Shown: one piece after another, positions 46,993 to 55,658 of the stretch
Position numbering within the stretch: position 1 is the stretch's first letter
Layout: each line of letters opens with the position of its first letter
Source of the DNA: Calendula officinalis
Taxonomy: Eukaryota > Streptophyta > Magnoliopsida > Asterales > Asteraceae
Reading direction: 5' to 3'
DNA length: 64,000 nucleotides
NCBI GenBank assembly: GCA_963853835.1
Contig: OY970825.1
Span: 82,855,942 to 82,919,941 of the forward strand
The notes under the pieces: generated by a model
What the model was told of the DNA's origin: nothing
Database searches by the model: none
The model's input: the letters and a program-made list of their open reading frames with translations, nothing else
Translations under genes and position numbers: made by a program

Positions 46993-49947
46993 AGATTCCG
47001 TCCTCGGAATCTCATCATAGTTCACGAAATCCGGGTACCTCTTCCGAATCTCGTCCTTGACTTCCCAAGTCAAATTCGGCCCAAGTGAATGCTTCCACTT
47101 GACCAATACCAACTCGATCTCCTTATTCCGAAGCTTCTTTGTTTTCGTTTCTAATATAGCCTCGGGCTCTTCAATCAACCGGTTCGGGCCGTCAACCCGC
47201 AACTCTTGCAACGGAATGATGTTTTCAACTTCCCCGATAAACTTCTTCAAATAACTCACGTGAAAAGTGTCATGCACACCTTGAAGCTCGGGTGGAAGTT
47301 CCAACTTAAAAGCTTGAAGCCCGACCCGTTTCAATATTTTAAACGGTCCAACATACCTTGGACTTAACTTCCCTTTCTTACCAAACCGCATTACACCTTT
47401 CCAAGGTGACACTTTCAACATGACCATATCACCGACATCCAAGTCGTATGGCCTTTTCTTCAAACCCGAATAACTTCGTTGTCTATCTTGGGCGACTTTC
47501 ATGTTGGTTTGAATAATACCGATCTTTTCATTTGTCACTCTCACGATCTCGGGACCCGTGAGTTTCGTCTCTCCCGCTTCCAACCAACAAGATGGAGTTC
47601 TACATTTTCTTCCATACAACGCCTCATAAGGCGGCATCTTGATAGTCGAGTGATAACTATTATTATACGAGAACTCGACTAGCGGTAAATGTTCATCCCA
47701 TTTACCACCGAAATCTAACACACACGATCTCAACATATCTTCAACCGTTTGAATTGTTCTTTCACTTTGACCGTCGGTTTGCGGGTGATAAGCCGTGCTC
47801 AACCGCAACTTTGTACCCAACTCTTCTTGTAATGACCGCCAAAATCTCGAGGTGAACCTCGCGTCTCTATCGGACACAATCGATAACGGAACCCCGTGGA
47901 GTCGAACCACCTCGTCAACATACAACTTAGCCAATTTCTCAAGTGGCAATGTTTCCCGAATTGCTAGAAATAACGCACTCTTGGTCAACCGGTCAACTAT
48001 GACCCAAATGGCATCGTGACCTCTACTCGTCTTCGGTAAACCCACTATGAAATCCATAGTTATATCTTCCCACTTCCCGGCCGGCACAACCAATGATTGA
48101 GCTACCCCATACGGTACTTGATGCTCGGCTTTCACTTGTGCACACGTGGCACACTTAGAGATGTACTTGGCCACTCTCGTCTTCATTCCGGGCCACCAAT
48201 AAACCCGTTTCATATCTTGGTACGTCTTTGTACTTCCCGGGTGAATCGAATACTTCGATTTGTGCACATCATACAACAACTCTTTTCGGATACCACCGAA
48301 CTTAGGAACCCAAATACGACCGCCTACGGTCTTCAACCCTTGTGCATTTTCGAGAAAATGTTGGTTCTTACCTAACCGTTCTTGTCTTAACTCGTCTTTT
48401 CCCATAACCTCTCGTTGGGCATTCTTGATCCTTTCGATAATGCTCGAGACGACTTCTATACGTGTTAAAATTCCTCGGTTCGGGTTTTCATATACCTTTC
48501 GGCTCAAGGCATCGGCCACCACATTCGCCTTACCCGCGTGATACACAATTTCACAATCATAGTCGGCTATCAACTCGATCCACCTTCTTTGTCGCATATT
48601 TAGGTCTTTTTGAGTAAACACGTATTGTAGACTTTTATGATCCGTGTACAACGTACACCGAGTACCATACAAATAATGCCTCCACAACTTCAAGGCAAAT
48701 ATAATCGCCGCCAATTCCAAGTCGTGTGTCGTGTACCGTAATTCCGCATTCTTCAATTGTCGCGAGGCATACGCGATCACTTTACCTCTTTGCATCAACA
48801 CACAACCGAGCCCTTGATTCGAAGCATCACTATAAACCACAAAATCTTCCATACCATCCGGTAACGTGAGTATCGGCGCGTTACATAACTTTTCTTTTAA
48901 CAACTTAAACGCCTCTTCTTGCTTCTTCTCCCACACAAACTTCTCACTTTTTCTCGTTAACTTTGTGAGTGGAATCGCGATTCTCGAGAAGTCTTGTATA
49001 AACCTTCGGTAATAACCGGCTAATCCAAGAAAGCTTCTAACCTCGGTAGGAGTCCTCGGAGGCTCCCAATTTGACACCGCTTCAATCTTGGATGGGTCAA
49101 CCTTAATACCATCACACGTCACCACGTGACCTAAAAATTGCACTTCCCGCAACCAAAACTCACACTTTGAAAATTTAGCGTACAACTTCTCCCGTTTCAA
49201 CACGTCTAGAACAAGCCTCAAATGACCTTCGTGTTCTTCTTCGGTTTTCGAATAAATCAAAATGTCGTCAATAAACACGATCAAAAACTTATCAAGGAAC
49301 GGTTTACAACCCCGATTCATCAAATCCATAAAAATAGCCGGCGCGTTTGTAAGACCAAACGGCATTACTAGGAACTCATAATGACCATAACGTGTACGAA
49401 AAGCCGTCTTCTCGGTGTCGCCTTCCTTCACCCGAACTTGGTGATAACCCGACCTCAAATCAATCTTCAAGAAATAACTAGCACCTTGCAATTGATCGAA
49501 TAAGTCGTCAATTCTCGGCAACGGGTAACGGTTCTTAATAGTTACCTTATTCAACTCTCGGTAGTCGATACACATTCTCATCGAACCGTCTTTCTTTTTG
49601 ACAAATAACACCGGTGCGCCCCATGGTGACGAACTCGGACGAATAAAACCCTTATCTAACAAATCTTGCAATTGAGTCATCAATTCCCGCATCTCGGTGG
49701 GAGCTAAACGATATGGAGCACGAGCAATCGGCGTCGCCCCCGGCACTAAATCAATTTTAAACTCGACTTGTCTCTCCGGTGGCAAACCGGGCAAGTCATC
49801 GGGAAATACCTCGGGGAAATCCCGAATAATCTTGACATTATCCATTGACTTCTTTTCCTTTCGGCCATCTAACACATATGCAATAAACGATGCACAACCT
49901 TTCGATATACTTTTCCTCGCCTTAATGGCGGTAATCACATTAGGCAT
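46987..49947 (-). CDS. pol: Gypsy pol: RT, RNase H, integrase, chromodomain
   Basis: 986 codons open on the minus strand. The first ATG is not a true start: the frame continues two codons upstream to the TGA that separates it from gag-protease, and both parts share one frame. Domains: reverse transcriptase about 70-300 (FVKKKDGSMRMCIDYRELNK; catalytic FIDDIL near 226); RNase H from about 350 (YSDASNQGLG, TDHKSLQYV); integrase with a zinc-binding H..C..C part (CATCAQVK) and a D,D,E core (DFIVGLPK, SDRDARF, then SERTIQTVED); a C-terminal chromodomain-like end (LVLVKWKHSLGPNLTWE). No other stop or frameshift is seen here. Needed for copying and inserting the element. Confidence 0.93.
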   Translation of the reverse strand: MPNVITAIKARKSISKGCASFIAYVLDGRKEKKSMDNVKIIRDFPEVFPDDLPGLPPERQVEFKIDLVPGATPIARAPYRLAPTEMRELMTQLQDLLDKGFIRPSSSPWGAPVLFVKKKDGSMRMCIDYRELNKVTIKNRYPLPRIDDLFDQLQGASYFLKIDLRSGYHQVRVKEGDTEKTAFRTRYGHYEFLVMPFGLTNAPAIFMDLMNRGCKPFLDKFLIVFIDDILIYSKTEEEHEGHLRLVLDVLKREKLYAKFSKCEFWLREVQFLGHVVTCDGIKVDPSKIEAVSNWEPPRTPTEVRSFLGLAGYYRRFIQDFSRIAIPLTKLTRKSEKFVWEKKQEEAFKLLKEKLCNAPILTLPDGMEDFVVYSDASNQGLGCVLMQRGKVIAYASRQLKNAELRYTTHDLELAAIIFALKLWRHYLYGTRCTLYTDHKSLQYVFTQKDLNMRQRRWIELIADYDCEIVYHAGKANVVADALSRKVYENPNRGILTRIEVVSSIIERIKNAQREVMGKDELRQERLGKNQHFLENAQGLKTVGGRIWVPKFGGIRKELLYDVHKSKYSIHPGSTKTYQDMKRVYWWPGMKTRVAKYISKCATCAQVKAEHQVPYGVAQSLVVPAGKWEDITMDFIVGLPKTSRGHDAIWVIVDRLTKSALFLAIRETLPLEKLAKLYVDEVVRLHGVPLSIVSDRDARFTSRFWRSLQEELGTKLRLSTAYHPQTDGQSERTIQTVEDMLRSCVLDFGGKWDEHLPLVEFSYNNSYHSTIKMPPYEALYGRKCRTPSCWLEAGETKLTGPEIVRVTNEKIGIIQTNMKVAQDRQRSYSGLKKRPYDLDVGDMVMLKVSPWKGVMRFGKKGKLSPRYVGPFKILKRVGLQAFKLELPPELQGVHDTFHVSYLKKFIGEVENIIPLQELRVDGPNRLIEEPEAILETKTKKLRNKEIELVLVKWKHSLGPNLTWEVKDEIRKRYPDFVNYDEIPRTESS

Positions 49948-49953
49948 GTGATG

Positions 49954-51597
49954 TCATTTCTCCCCATACACATACACCTTCTCATTCTCGGGTGTCCTAA
50001 TCGACACTATTTTCTTTCCACACAAAATCTTGGCTTGGTGCATACCCAACCAATCCATACCGATAACCACATCAAACGCCCTAATTCCCATGGGCAACAA
50101 ATCCACTTTAAACTTTCTACCGTCTATTTCTATTTCACAATTTCTATAAATACATTCAACCATAGACGTTTTCCCGTCGGCTACTTCTATCTCATAAACC
50201 TCATCTAACATCTCGGACGGTACATTCAATTTACAACCAAATTCATAAGATACAAACGAATAATTGGAACCCGAATCAAATAAAATATGAGTTGGCAAGG
50301 AGTTAATGAATAGAATACCTGACACCACATCGTGTGCCTCCTTCGCCTCCTCCCGAGTGAGTTGGAAGGATCGCCCCTTCACTTTTGCCGGTTCCACTTT
50401 CTTTTGAGCCGTGGACACCATTGATTCAATTCCCTTCTTTGGGCACACATTGCTATAGTGCCCCTTCTCGTGACACGAGAAACATTCAACATCGGCCAAC
50501 GACTTGACCTTACAATCCCGGGCTACATGCCCCGGTCTACCACAACTAAAGCAAGACCTCGACCCACTTCGGCACTCGCCGGTATGATTTTTCCCGCATT
50601 TCTTGCACGGGTCAACACTTCCTTGTTTAGAGAAGCTCGAAGTGAACTTCCCCTTTTTGAACGAACTAGAGCCGCTCTCCGCCTTCCTTTTCTCGCCCAC
50701 ATGGGCCCTCTCGGCAACCCGTGCCTCATTCACTTCTTCCACACCACGGGCGGCACTAATGGCCTCATCTAGTGAAACCGCCCTCTTCACTTCCAATTGG
50801 TAGTCCCACGGTAACCCACTAGCATACCGGACCACCCTCAACCTCTCATCCAAGTAGGTTCTAGCAACAAACGGGAGTAATCCCGTGAACTCCCTAGAGT
50901 ATTCTTCGATTGACATATCACCCTTTTTGAGGGTCACGAACTTCTCGTGCATTTTCTCCAAATCCCTTTCGGGACAAAATTTCTTTTTCAATCTCGTGGT
51001 GAACTCATCCCACGACATCCTTTCAACCACCTCCTTCCCTAGGGTCTCATACACGATGTCCCACCAAACCATCGCATCCTCTTTTAACAATTGTGACGCA
51101 TACGTCACCATATCGGCATCCTTACATTTACTACTACCGATCACCCTCTCGGTTTCCCGGATCCACCTCATCGTTACTTTCGGGTCCGAACTACCCGTAT
51201 ACACATTTGGCTTACAAGCCATGATGGATTTAAACGAACAACCTTCTTTCACAACGGGCCTAGCCCTAGCATCACTTTGGCCACCTGTGGAGGACTTTCC
51301 CTCCTCGGTGCCACTACCCCCGGTTCTCTCTTCCGATTTAGCTTCGGATTCACGGTCTCCACCCGACCTCTCACGGTCTCCAATAATTCGGTGCACTTCC
51401 TCGGCCACCGTTCCCTTGATTTGGTCGATAATAGTTTGGAGATCCGCCATTGTCACCGGAGTTCTATTAGCTCCGACCTCCGATTCATCAACTCGATGCA
51501 TCGACGGTTGACTTTCTTGCTCAACCACCCTCTCCACAGGAGGTACTTCCTCCTCCCGGTTCTCCGGGGCTTTCCCACTTCTAAGAGTGTTCACCAT
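49954..51597 (-). CDS. gag: Gypsy gag-protease
   Basis: 547 aa on the minus strand, starting MVNTLRSGKAP about 235 bp inside the primer site. A retrotrans-gag capsid part lies at about 130-260 (WWDIVYETLGKEVVERMSWD). Three zinc-knuckle-like motifs follow at about 330-395 (CKKCGKNHTGEC, CFSCGRPGHVARDC, CFSCHEKGHYSNVC). The aspartic protease is at about 430-530 (ILFDSGSNYSFVS, active-site DSG). It ends at TGA (49954-49956), after which the pol part continues in the same frame. In related elements gag and pol are one reading frame, so this stop is probably a mutation. Confidence 0.93.
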   Translation of the reverse strand: MVNTLRSGKAPENREEEVPPVERVVEQESQPSMHRVDESEVGANRTPVTMADLQTIIDQIKGTVAEEVHRIIGDRERSGGDRESEAKSEERTGGSGTEEGKSSTGGQSDARARPVVKEGCSFKSIMACKPNVYTGSSDPKVTMRWIRETERVIGSSKCKDADMVTYASQLLKEDAMVWWDIVYETLGKEVVERMSWDEFTTRLKKKFCPERDLEKMHEKFVTLKKGDMSIEEYSREFTGLLPFVARTYLDERLRVVRYASGLPWDYQLEVKRAVSLDEAISAARGVEEVNEARVAERAHVGEKRKAESGSSSFKKGKFTSSFSKQGSVDPCKKCGKNHTGECRSGSRSCFSCGRPGHVARDCKVKSLADVECFSCHEKGHYSNVCPKKGIESMVSTAQKKVEPAKVKGRSFQLTREEAKEAHDVVSGILFINSLPTHILFDSGSNYSFVSYEFGCKLNVPSEMLDEVYEIEVADGKTSMVECIYRNCEIEIDGRKFKVDLLPMGIRAFDVVIGMDWLGMHQAKILCGKKIVSIRTPENEKVYVYGEK

Positions 51598-51831
51598 TTC
51601 TTTCGATCAAGACTATACGAAAGACATTAAACATTTAGTACCTTGTGTACAACCCATTAGTCTCATAGGGCTCAACATCCATAATCATAACAAATTTCAT
51701 CGGTCCCCTAGGTTCAACCCTAAACTTAATATAAAGTCTCAAGGTCAACCTATGATCTCAAGGAATCTTATATTCCTAATGTTACAGTCTAAGACTAGGA
51801 TGGTCATCCAACCTAATTCACTTAAACTATA

Positions 51832-51843
51832 GCTCTGATACCA
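51832..51843 (-). promoter_or_regulatory. Primer binding site, initiator-Met tRNA
   Basis: On the minus strand: TGGTATCAGAGC, three bases after the 5' LTR end. It is the classic plant primer site complementary to the 3' end of initiator-Met tRNA. Confidence 0.92.
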
Positions 51844-51846
51844 AGT

Positions 51847-53607
51847 TGTAACACCTCAAATTTAATGCCAAATATTGGCCAAAATAAAACATTTTATAAA
51901 TAGAAGAACATCCCCAATTTAGATTTACAAAAACCTTGGTATGAAATCAGAGTATAAAAGTAGGTGTTACAAAATAGATCATCACCAAGCTAAGACTAAA
52001 TCCAATCTAGTGTTCTTCTATTCTAGGTCCCGCATCTCTATCCATGCGTACCTAAACCTTCGATCCCGAACCTGGGTACATAGCAAAACAAAACAAGGAG
52101 TACGTGAGACAAAAACGTCTCGTGAGTTACATGGGTTTAGACCCATAGATAGTAATAATCGATATCCAAGCAATCAACAAACAAGTACTTCATCCATCTA
52201 TATATAGTCACTCCATGGTGACTCCAATCCTTGCTTTCCTAGCATCACATATCTAGTTATCGGGTTGCCCCCGAGCTAACTAGCAACACTAACGTGCCTA
52301 ACTATCGGGTTGCCCCCGAACTAGCTAAAAGCACCCATAAATCCAACTATCGGGTTGCCCCCGAACTAGCTAGAAACACTATCCTATCTAACTATCGGGT
52401 TGCCCCCGAACTAGTTAGAAACATCACCATGTCTAGTTATCGGGTTGCCCCCGAACTAACTAGCATCACGTCATCTCGTTCTCACCATAACCCTATGGTT
52501 ATGCCAATCTAGCTCTCGGCTATCACTTTCATCATCAAACAAGTTAGTTCAATACTATCATCGGTATAACTAACTATCAACTACTAGTCTACACAATTAA
52601 GCAGATAGACCATAACACAAGTAATGAAAATATTTAAAAGGCTATGTACTCAGTAAATTCCACACGTACTCACCTTAGCAATAAATGCTCCAACCGTGCT
52701 CTTGACACCGAAACCCTTGCTTTACAATTTCACCGACTTTCCAAGATGTCACCGAAAGCCTAACACAATGATCATACAATATTCAACATCACAATCTACT
52801 AATAATGTGTTCATCTACCTCTAGATAACACCCATCAATCCATTTCCCCCAAATATGGTGATTTACCAAACCCTAGGTTTAACCAACCCTTAAGATTCTT
52901 ACAAATCATAATCATACACTTGTTTCCTTTGTTAATATACCATCTATTAAGTGTATACACCATTTATATCACCATAACTCATACCCCAAGAACTAGGGTT
53001 TCAACCCCAAGCTTCCAAATCCATAGATCTAAAACTACAACTACAAAGGATTGAAGATATACCTTTAATCTTCCACTAGGAGTGAAGAATCACGAGATTT
53101 GACCAAGAATTCGGCTCCAAACGATGCTTTTCACTCAAAAACGTTCACACACTTGAAGAGAGAAAACTAGGGTTTTTGGAAATGCATTTATGGCTGAAAA
53201 ACCCAATTTAATGCACTGGTCGGAAGGGCTCGCGCCCCGCTCGCGCCGAGCTCGCGCCGCGAAAGGACGCGGGTCTTCCTGCTGGTTGCCGCTTTATACC
53301 AGACTTCGCGCCCAGCTCGCGCCTGGCTCGCGCCGCGAAGTCGACGCGAAGTCGACGCGACTTTCTCGCGTTTCAGCTCTGGTCCCTCTGCTCAACCTCG
53401 CGTTTCGCTCGCGCCAGGCTCGCGCCGCGAGCCTGCCTTTACAGCAGGGCTGCACTTTTCGGTCTAGGTTTCAACCCGGTTTCGCCCATAACTTTCTCAT
53501 ACGGACTCCAAACGACACGAAACCAATTCCTACGGTTTTAATATGATTTATCCATAATTATCATATTTTTATTTATTTTATTTATTTACAAATTTCGGGT
53601 CGTTACA
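51847..53607 (-). repeat. 5' LTR, 1,761 bp
   Basis: Same layout as the 3' LTR. Differences found by eye: an extra 11 bp in the GCTCGCGCC array near 53232, and five substitutions (near 53033, 53286, 53320, 53441 and 53463), four of them transitions. Confidence 0.97.
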
Positions 53608-53680
53608 AGGTTGAACATTTTTGACACGCCAACCTGAGAACTCGAATCCAACCTGAATTGTCACCACCTACTTGTAGTTA

Positions 53681-53702
53681 CTATTACTACTACTACTACT
53701 AC

Positions 53703-53768
<66 letters not shown>
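53681..53768. repeat. (TAC)n(TAA)n microsatellite
   Basis: About seven TAC/ACT triplets followed by about 21 TAA triplets, directly beside the outer 11-bp duplication of the nested transposon. Confidence 0.97.
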
Positions 53769-53769
<1 letters not shown>

Positions 53770-53843
53770 GATAAAATAATCATACTCCAATAAAAAAGGG
53801 TAGTGATTTTAAAACCAAACAAATTACTTTATCTACCATACTA

Positions 53844-54106
53844 CTCCCTCCGTCCCACAAAAAAGTTCTCATTTCTCTTTGGCACAAGATTTTAGGTGAT
53901 AGTTAATGGTGGGGTCATTGGTATTATTTTGATTAAAATATAAGGTTGGTTTGGAGAGAGAAAGATAATTAGTGGATGTTATTGATGGAGTTTTTAATAA
54001 TAATAATATTTTATTGTGTGGAGCCCACCACATGTGAGAAATGGGAACTTTTTTGTGGGACAAAAGCTTTAGGAGAAATGAGAACTTTTTTGTGGGACGG
54101 AGGGAG
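53844..54106. mobile_element. Stowaway MITE, 263 bp
   Basis: CTCCCTCCGTCCCACAAAAA at the left, its complement ending GGACGGAGGGAG at the right, flanked by TA (53842-53843 and 54107-54108). Confidence 0.95.
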
Positions 54107-54173
54107 TATATAATATTTAAAGCATATTATATAAATATTATAAATCAGTGATTATAATATTTAAAGTAATTTA

Positions 54174-54477
54174 CTTCCTCCGTATCAAAATAAGTGACAC
54201 AAATTGGTTTACACGTTTTTTGAGGTAAAAGATTAAAGTATGGATTAAAATAGATTAAAGTACATAGTTAGTGGAGAATGGATCCCACTTTTCTTGAATA
54301 AAGTGATATAAATGAGTTTTAAAAGTAAAAGTAAGGGTATAAGGGTAATTTTACTTTATTAAAGTGGATAGTTAGTGGGTATGAGTCCCACTATTTTTAC
54401 CAAATAAAGAAAGTTTTCAAAGTGTCTTATTTGTTTTGATAGACCCTAAAATGAAAAAGTGTGTCATACGGAGGAAG
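54174..54477. mobile_element. Stowaway-type MITE, 304 bp, in the F-box promoter
   Basis: CTTCCTCCGTATCAAAATAA at the left and catacggaggaag at the right, flanked by TA. It ends 146 bp before the F-box start codon, so it must form part of that promoter. Confidence 0.9.
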
Positions 54478-54623
54478 TATATGGTCACAAAATCACGAAT
54501 CAATAAAAAACCAGGTTTGTTACTGTGTTACTCATATTTAAATCTTGCCCTCACTCTCTAAATTTTCACAGCAAACCCTTCCTTTCTTCACCGGAAGTAA
54601 TAAAAACCACCGTCCACCACCGT

Positions 54624-55658
54624 ATGACGACGGTTCTCGCCGATATTCACCGCGACATCGTTCAAACACACATATTACCAAGACTCGACGGCCCATCCCT
54701 CTTCGCCACCGCCACTGCCACCGTTTCATCATCCCGTCTAAGTTCCGTTTGTTCCGATCACAGTCTCTGGGCTAACATCTCCAAGTCCACGTGGCCCTCA
54801 ATTACTGATCCACGTGTCAATGACATCATCTCCGCCTTCCCTACTGGTCACCGCTCCTTTTTCCATGACTCATTTCCTTCGCTAATTACCGACGTCAACC
54901 GCCGTAACCATCACCGTTCAGATTGTTACAACTCATCTCCTTGGCCTGCTGAATTAATCTCAGCCGTCGATATACACTACCAAAACGACGTCATTTACTC
55001 TAGAGCCGAATTCACCAACATCACCCCCGAATTCCGATCGTCTGAGTTACTTATCAAATTAAAGGAAGACCCAACCTGTGACCGACCCGGACGCATCGGG
55101 TTGAAAGTCGATGAGCTGGCAGGAGCGGACGAAGCGACATTATCACATTTAAAAGAATCCGTGACGTTAAACTGGATCTTAATCGACACGACCCGGAAAC
55201 GGGCGGGCAACCTATCAAGTACCAAACCGGTTAGTGCAAAGAGGGGTTGGATGAGTAACGAGACTATTCTTCAATACGTCATCGTATTACCCGGGTGTGA
55301 CCCGAATGAAATGGTGGAATGCAAAATACGGGTGGTATTGGGAGTAGCGGTTGTGGGTTTGCACGTGAAGGAGGTGATGTTAGAATTACACGATTTGGAT
55401 TCTAGTTGTTTATGTGGTAGGGACTTTTTGGTAATTATGCAAAGGGCAATTTTGGAAGAAATAAGAGTAAAAAGGAAAGTGGTGGATGATGCAGAGAGAT
55501 TGAAAATTATCAAAGCGTTTAAGACAATGAAAAGAGAGAGAAGGGAATTGGTGAAAAAGGAAGAAGAAAAAATAGAGTTTTCCATTAAAATGAATTATGT
55601 TGGCATTTTAGTGTCTTTTTCCCTGGGTGTTTATTTTCTGATGTTATTATTAAATTGA
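54624..55658 (+). CDS. F-box protein with C-terminal membrane anchor
   Basis: Single exon. I choose the ATG at 54624 (MTTVLADIHRDIVQTHILPR, 344 aa) over an upstream in-frame ATG at 54525, because the conserved part of the family starts here; the upstream residues look like translated leader. An F-box lies at about 6-50 (HILPRLDGPSLFATATATV, LSSVCSDHSLWANISKSTWP), matching a plant family with members such as At2g36090 and At2g27310 (recalled). F-box proteins join SKP1 and CUL1 in SCF ubiquitin ligases and choose the target. The C-terminal 22 residues (NYVGILVSFSLGVYFLMLLL) are one hydrophobic helix, suggesting a tail-anchored protein. The target is unknown. The 5' half is much richer in C than the surroundings. 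Confidence 0.88.
   Translation: MTTVLADIHRDIVQTHILPRLDGPSLFATATATVSSSRLSSVCSDHSLWANISKSTWPSITDPRVNDIISAFPTGHRSFFHDSFPSLITDVNRRNHHRSDCYNSSPWPAELISAVDIHYQNDVIYSRAEFTNITPEFRSSELLIKLKEDPTCDRPGRIGLKVDELAGADEATLSHLKESVTLNWILIDTTRKRAGNLSSTKPVSAKRGWMSNETILQYVIVLPGCDPNEMVECKIRVVLGVAVVGLHVKEVMLELHDLDSSCLCGRDFLVIMQRAILEEIRVKRKVVDDAERLKIIKAFKTMKRERRELVKKEEEKIEFSIKMNYVGILVSFSLGVYFLMLLLN

Larger units (their letters stand above)
45225..53607 (-). mobile_element. Near-complete Ty3/gypsy chromovirus retrotransposon
   Basis: 8,383 bp on the minus strand, with LTRs at 51847-53607 (5') and 45225-46974 (3') that start TG and end CA. The flanks carry the same 5 bp, AGGTT (45220-45224 and 53608-53612). A primer site for initiator-Met tRNA and a purine tract lie inside the LTRs. 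Order: gag, protease, reverse transcriptase, RNase H, integrase, chromodomain, which is Metaviridae order; the C-terminal chromodomain suggests the Tekay/Del-like chromoviruses. The polyprotein frame is broken by one in-frame TGA at 49954-49956. The two LTRs differ at only about five bases plus one 11-bp indel by eye, so insertion is recent. Confidence 0.95.
44730..53669. mobile_element. Older MITE-like element split by the gypsy insertion
   Basis: The left part is 44730-45224 (starts ggggtgttaatttttga); the right part is 53613-53669 (ends gtcaccacct). The outside flanks are identical, acttgtagtta (44719-44729 and 53670-53680), an 11-bp duplication. Together the pieces make about 550 bp with inverted ends. 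The inside has gggttaggct and cgacccgttta words typical of plant foldbacks. Confidence 0.7.

Noticed and set aside
47057..51630. Plus-strand open frames across the retrotransposon
   Set aside because: All are shadows of the minus-strand gag and pol frames.
53681..53768. CRISPR-like array
   Set aside because: Simple trinucleotide repeat with no spacers; this is also plant nuclear DNA.
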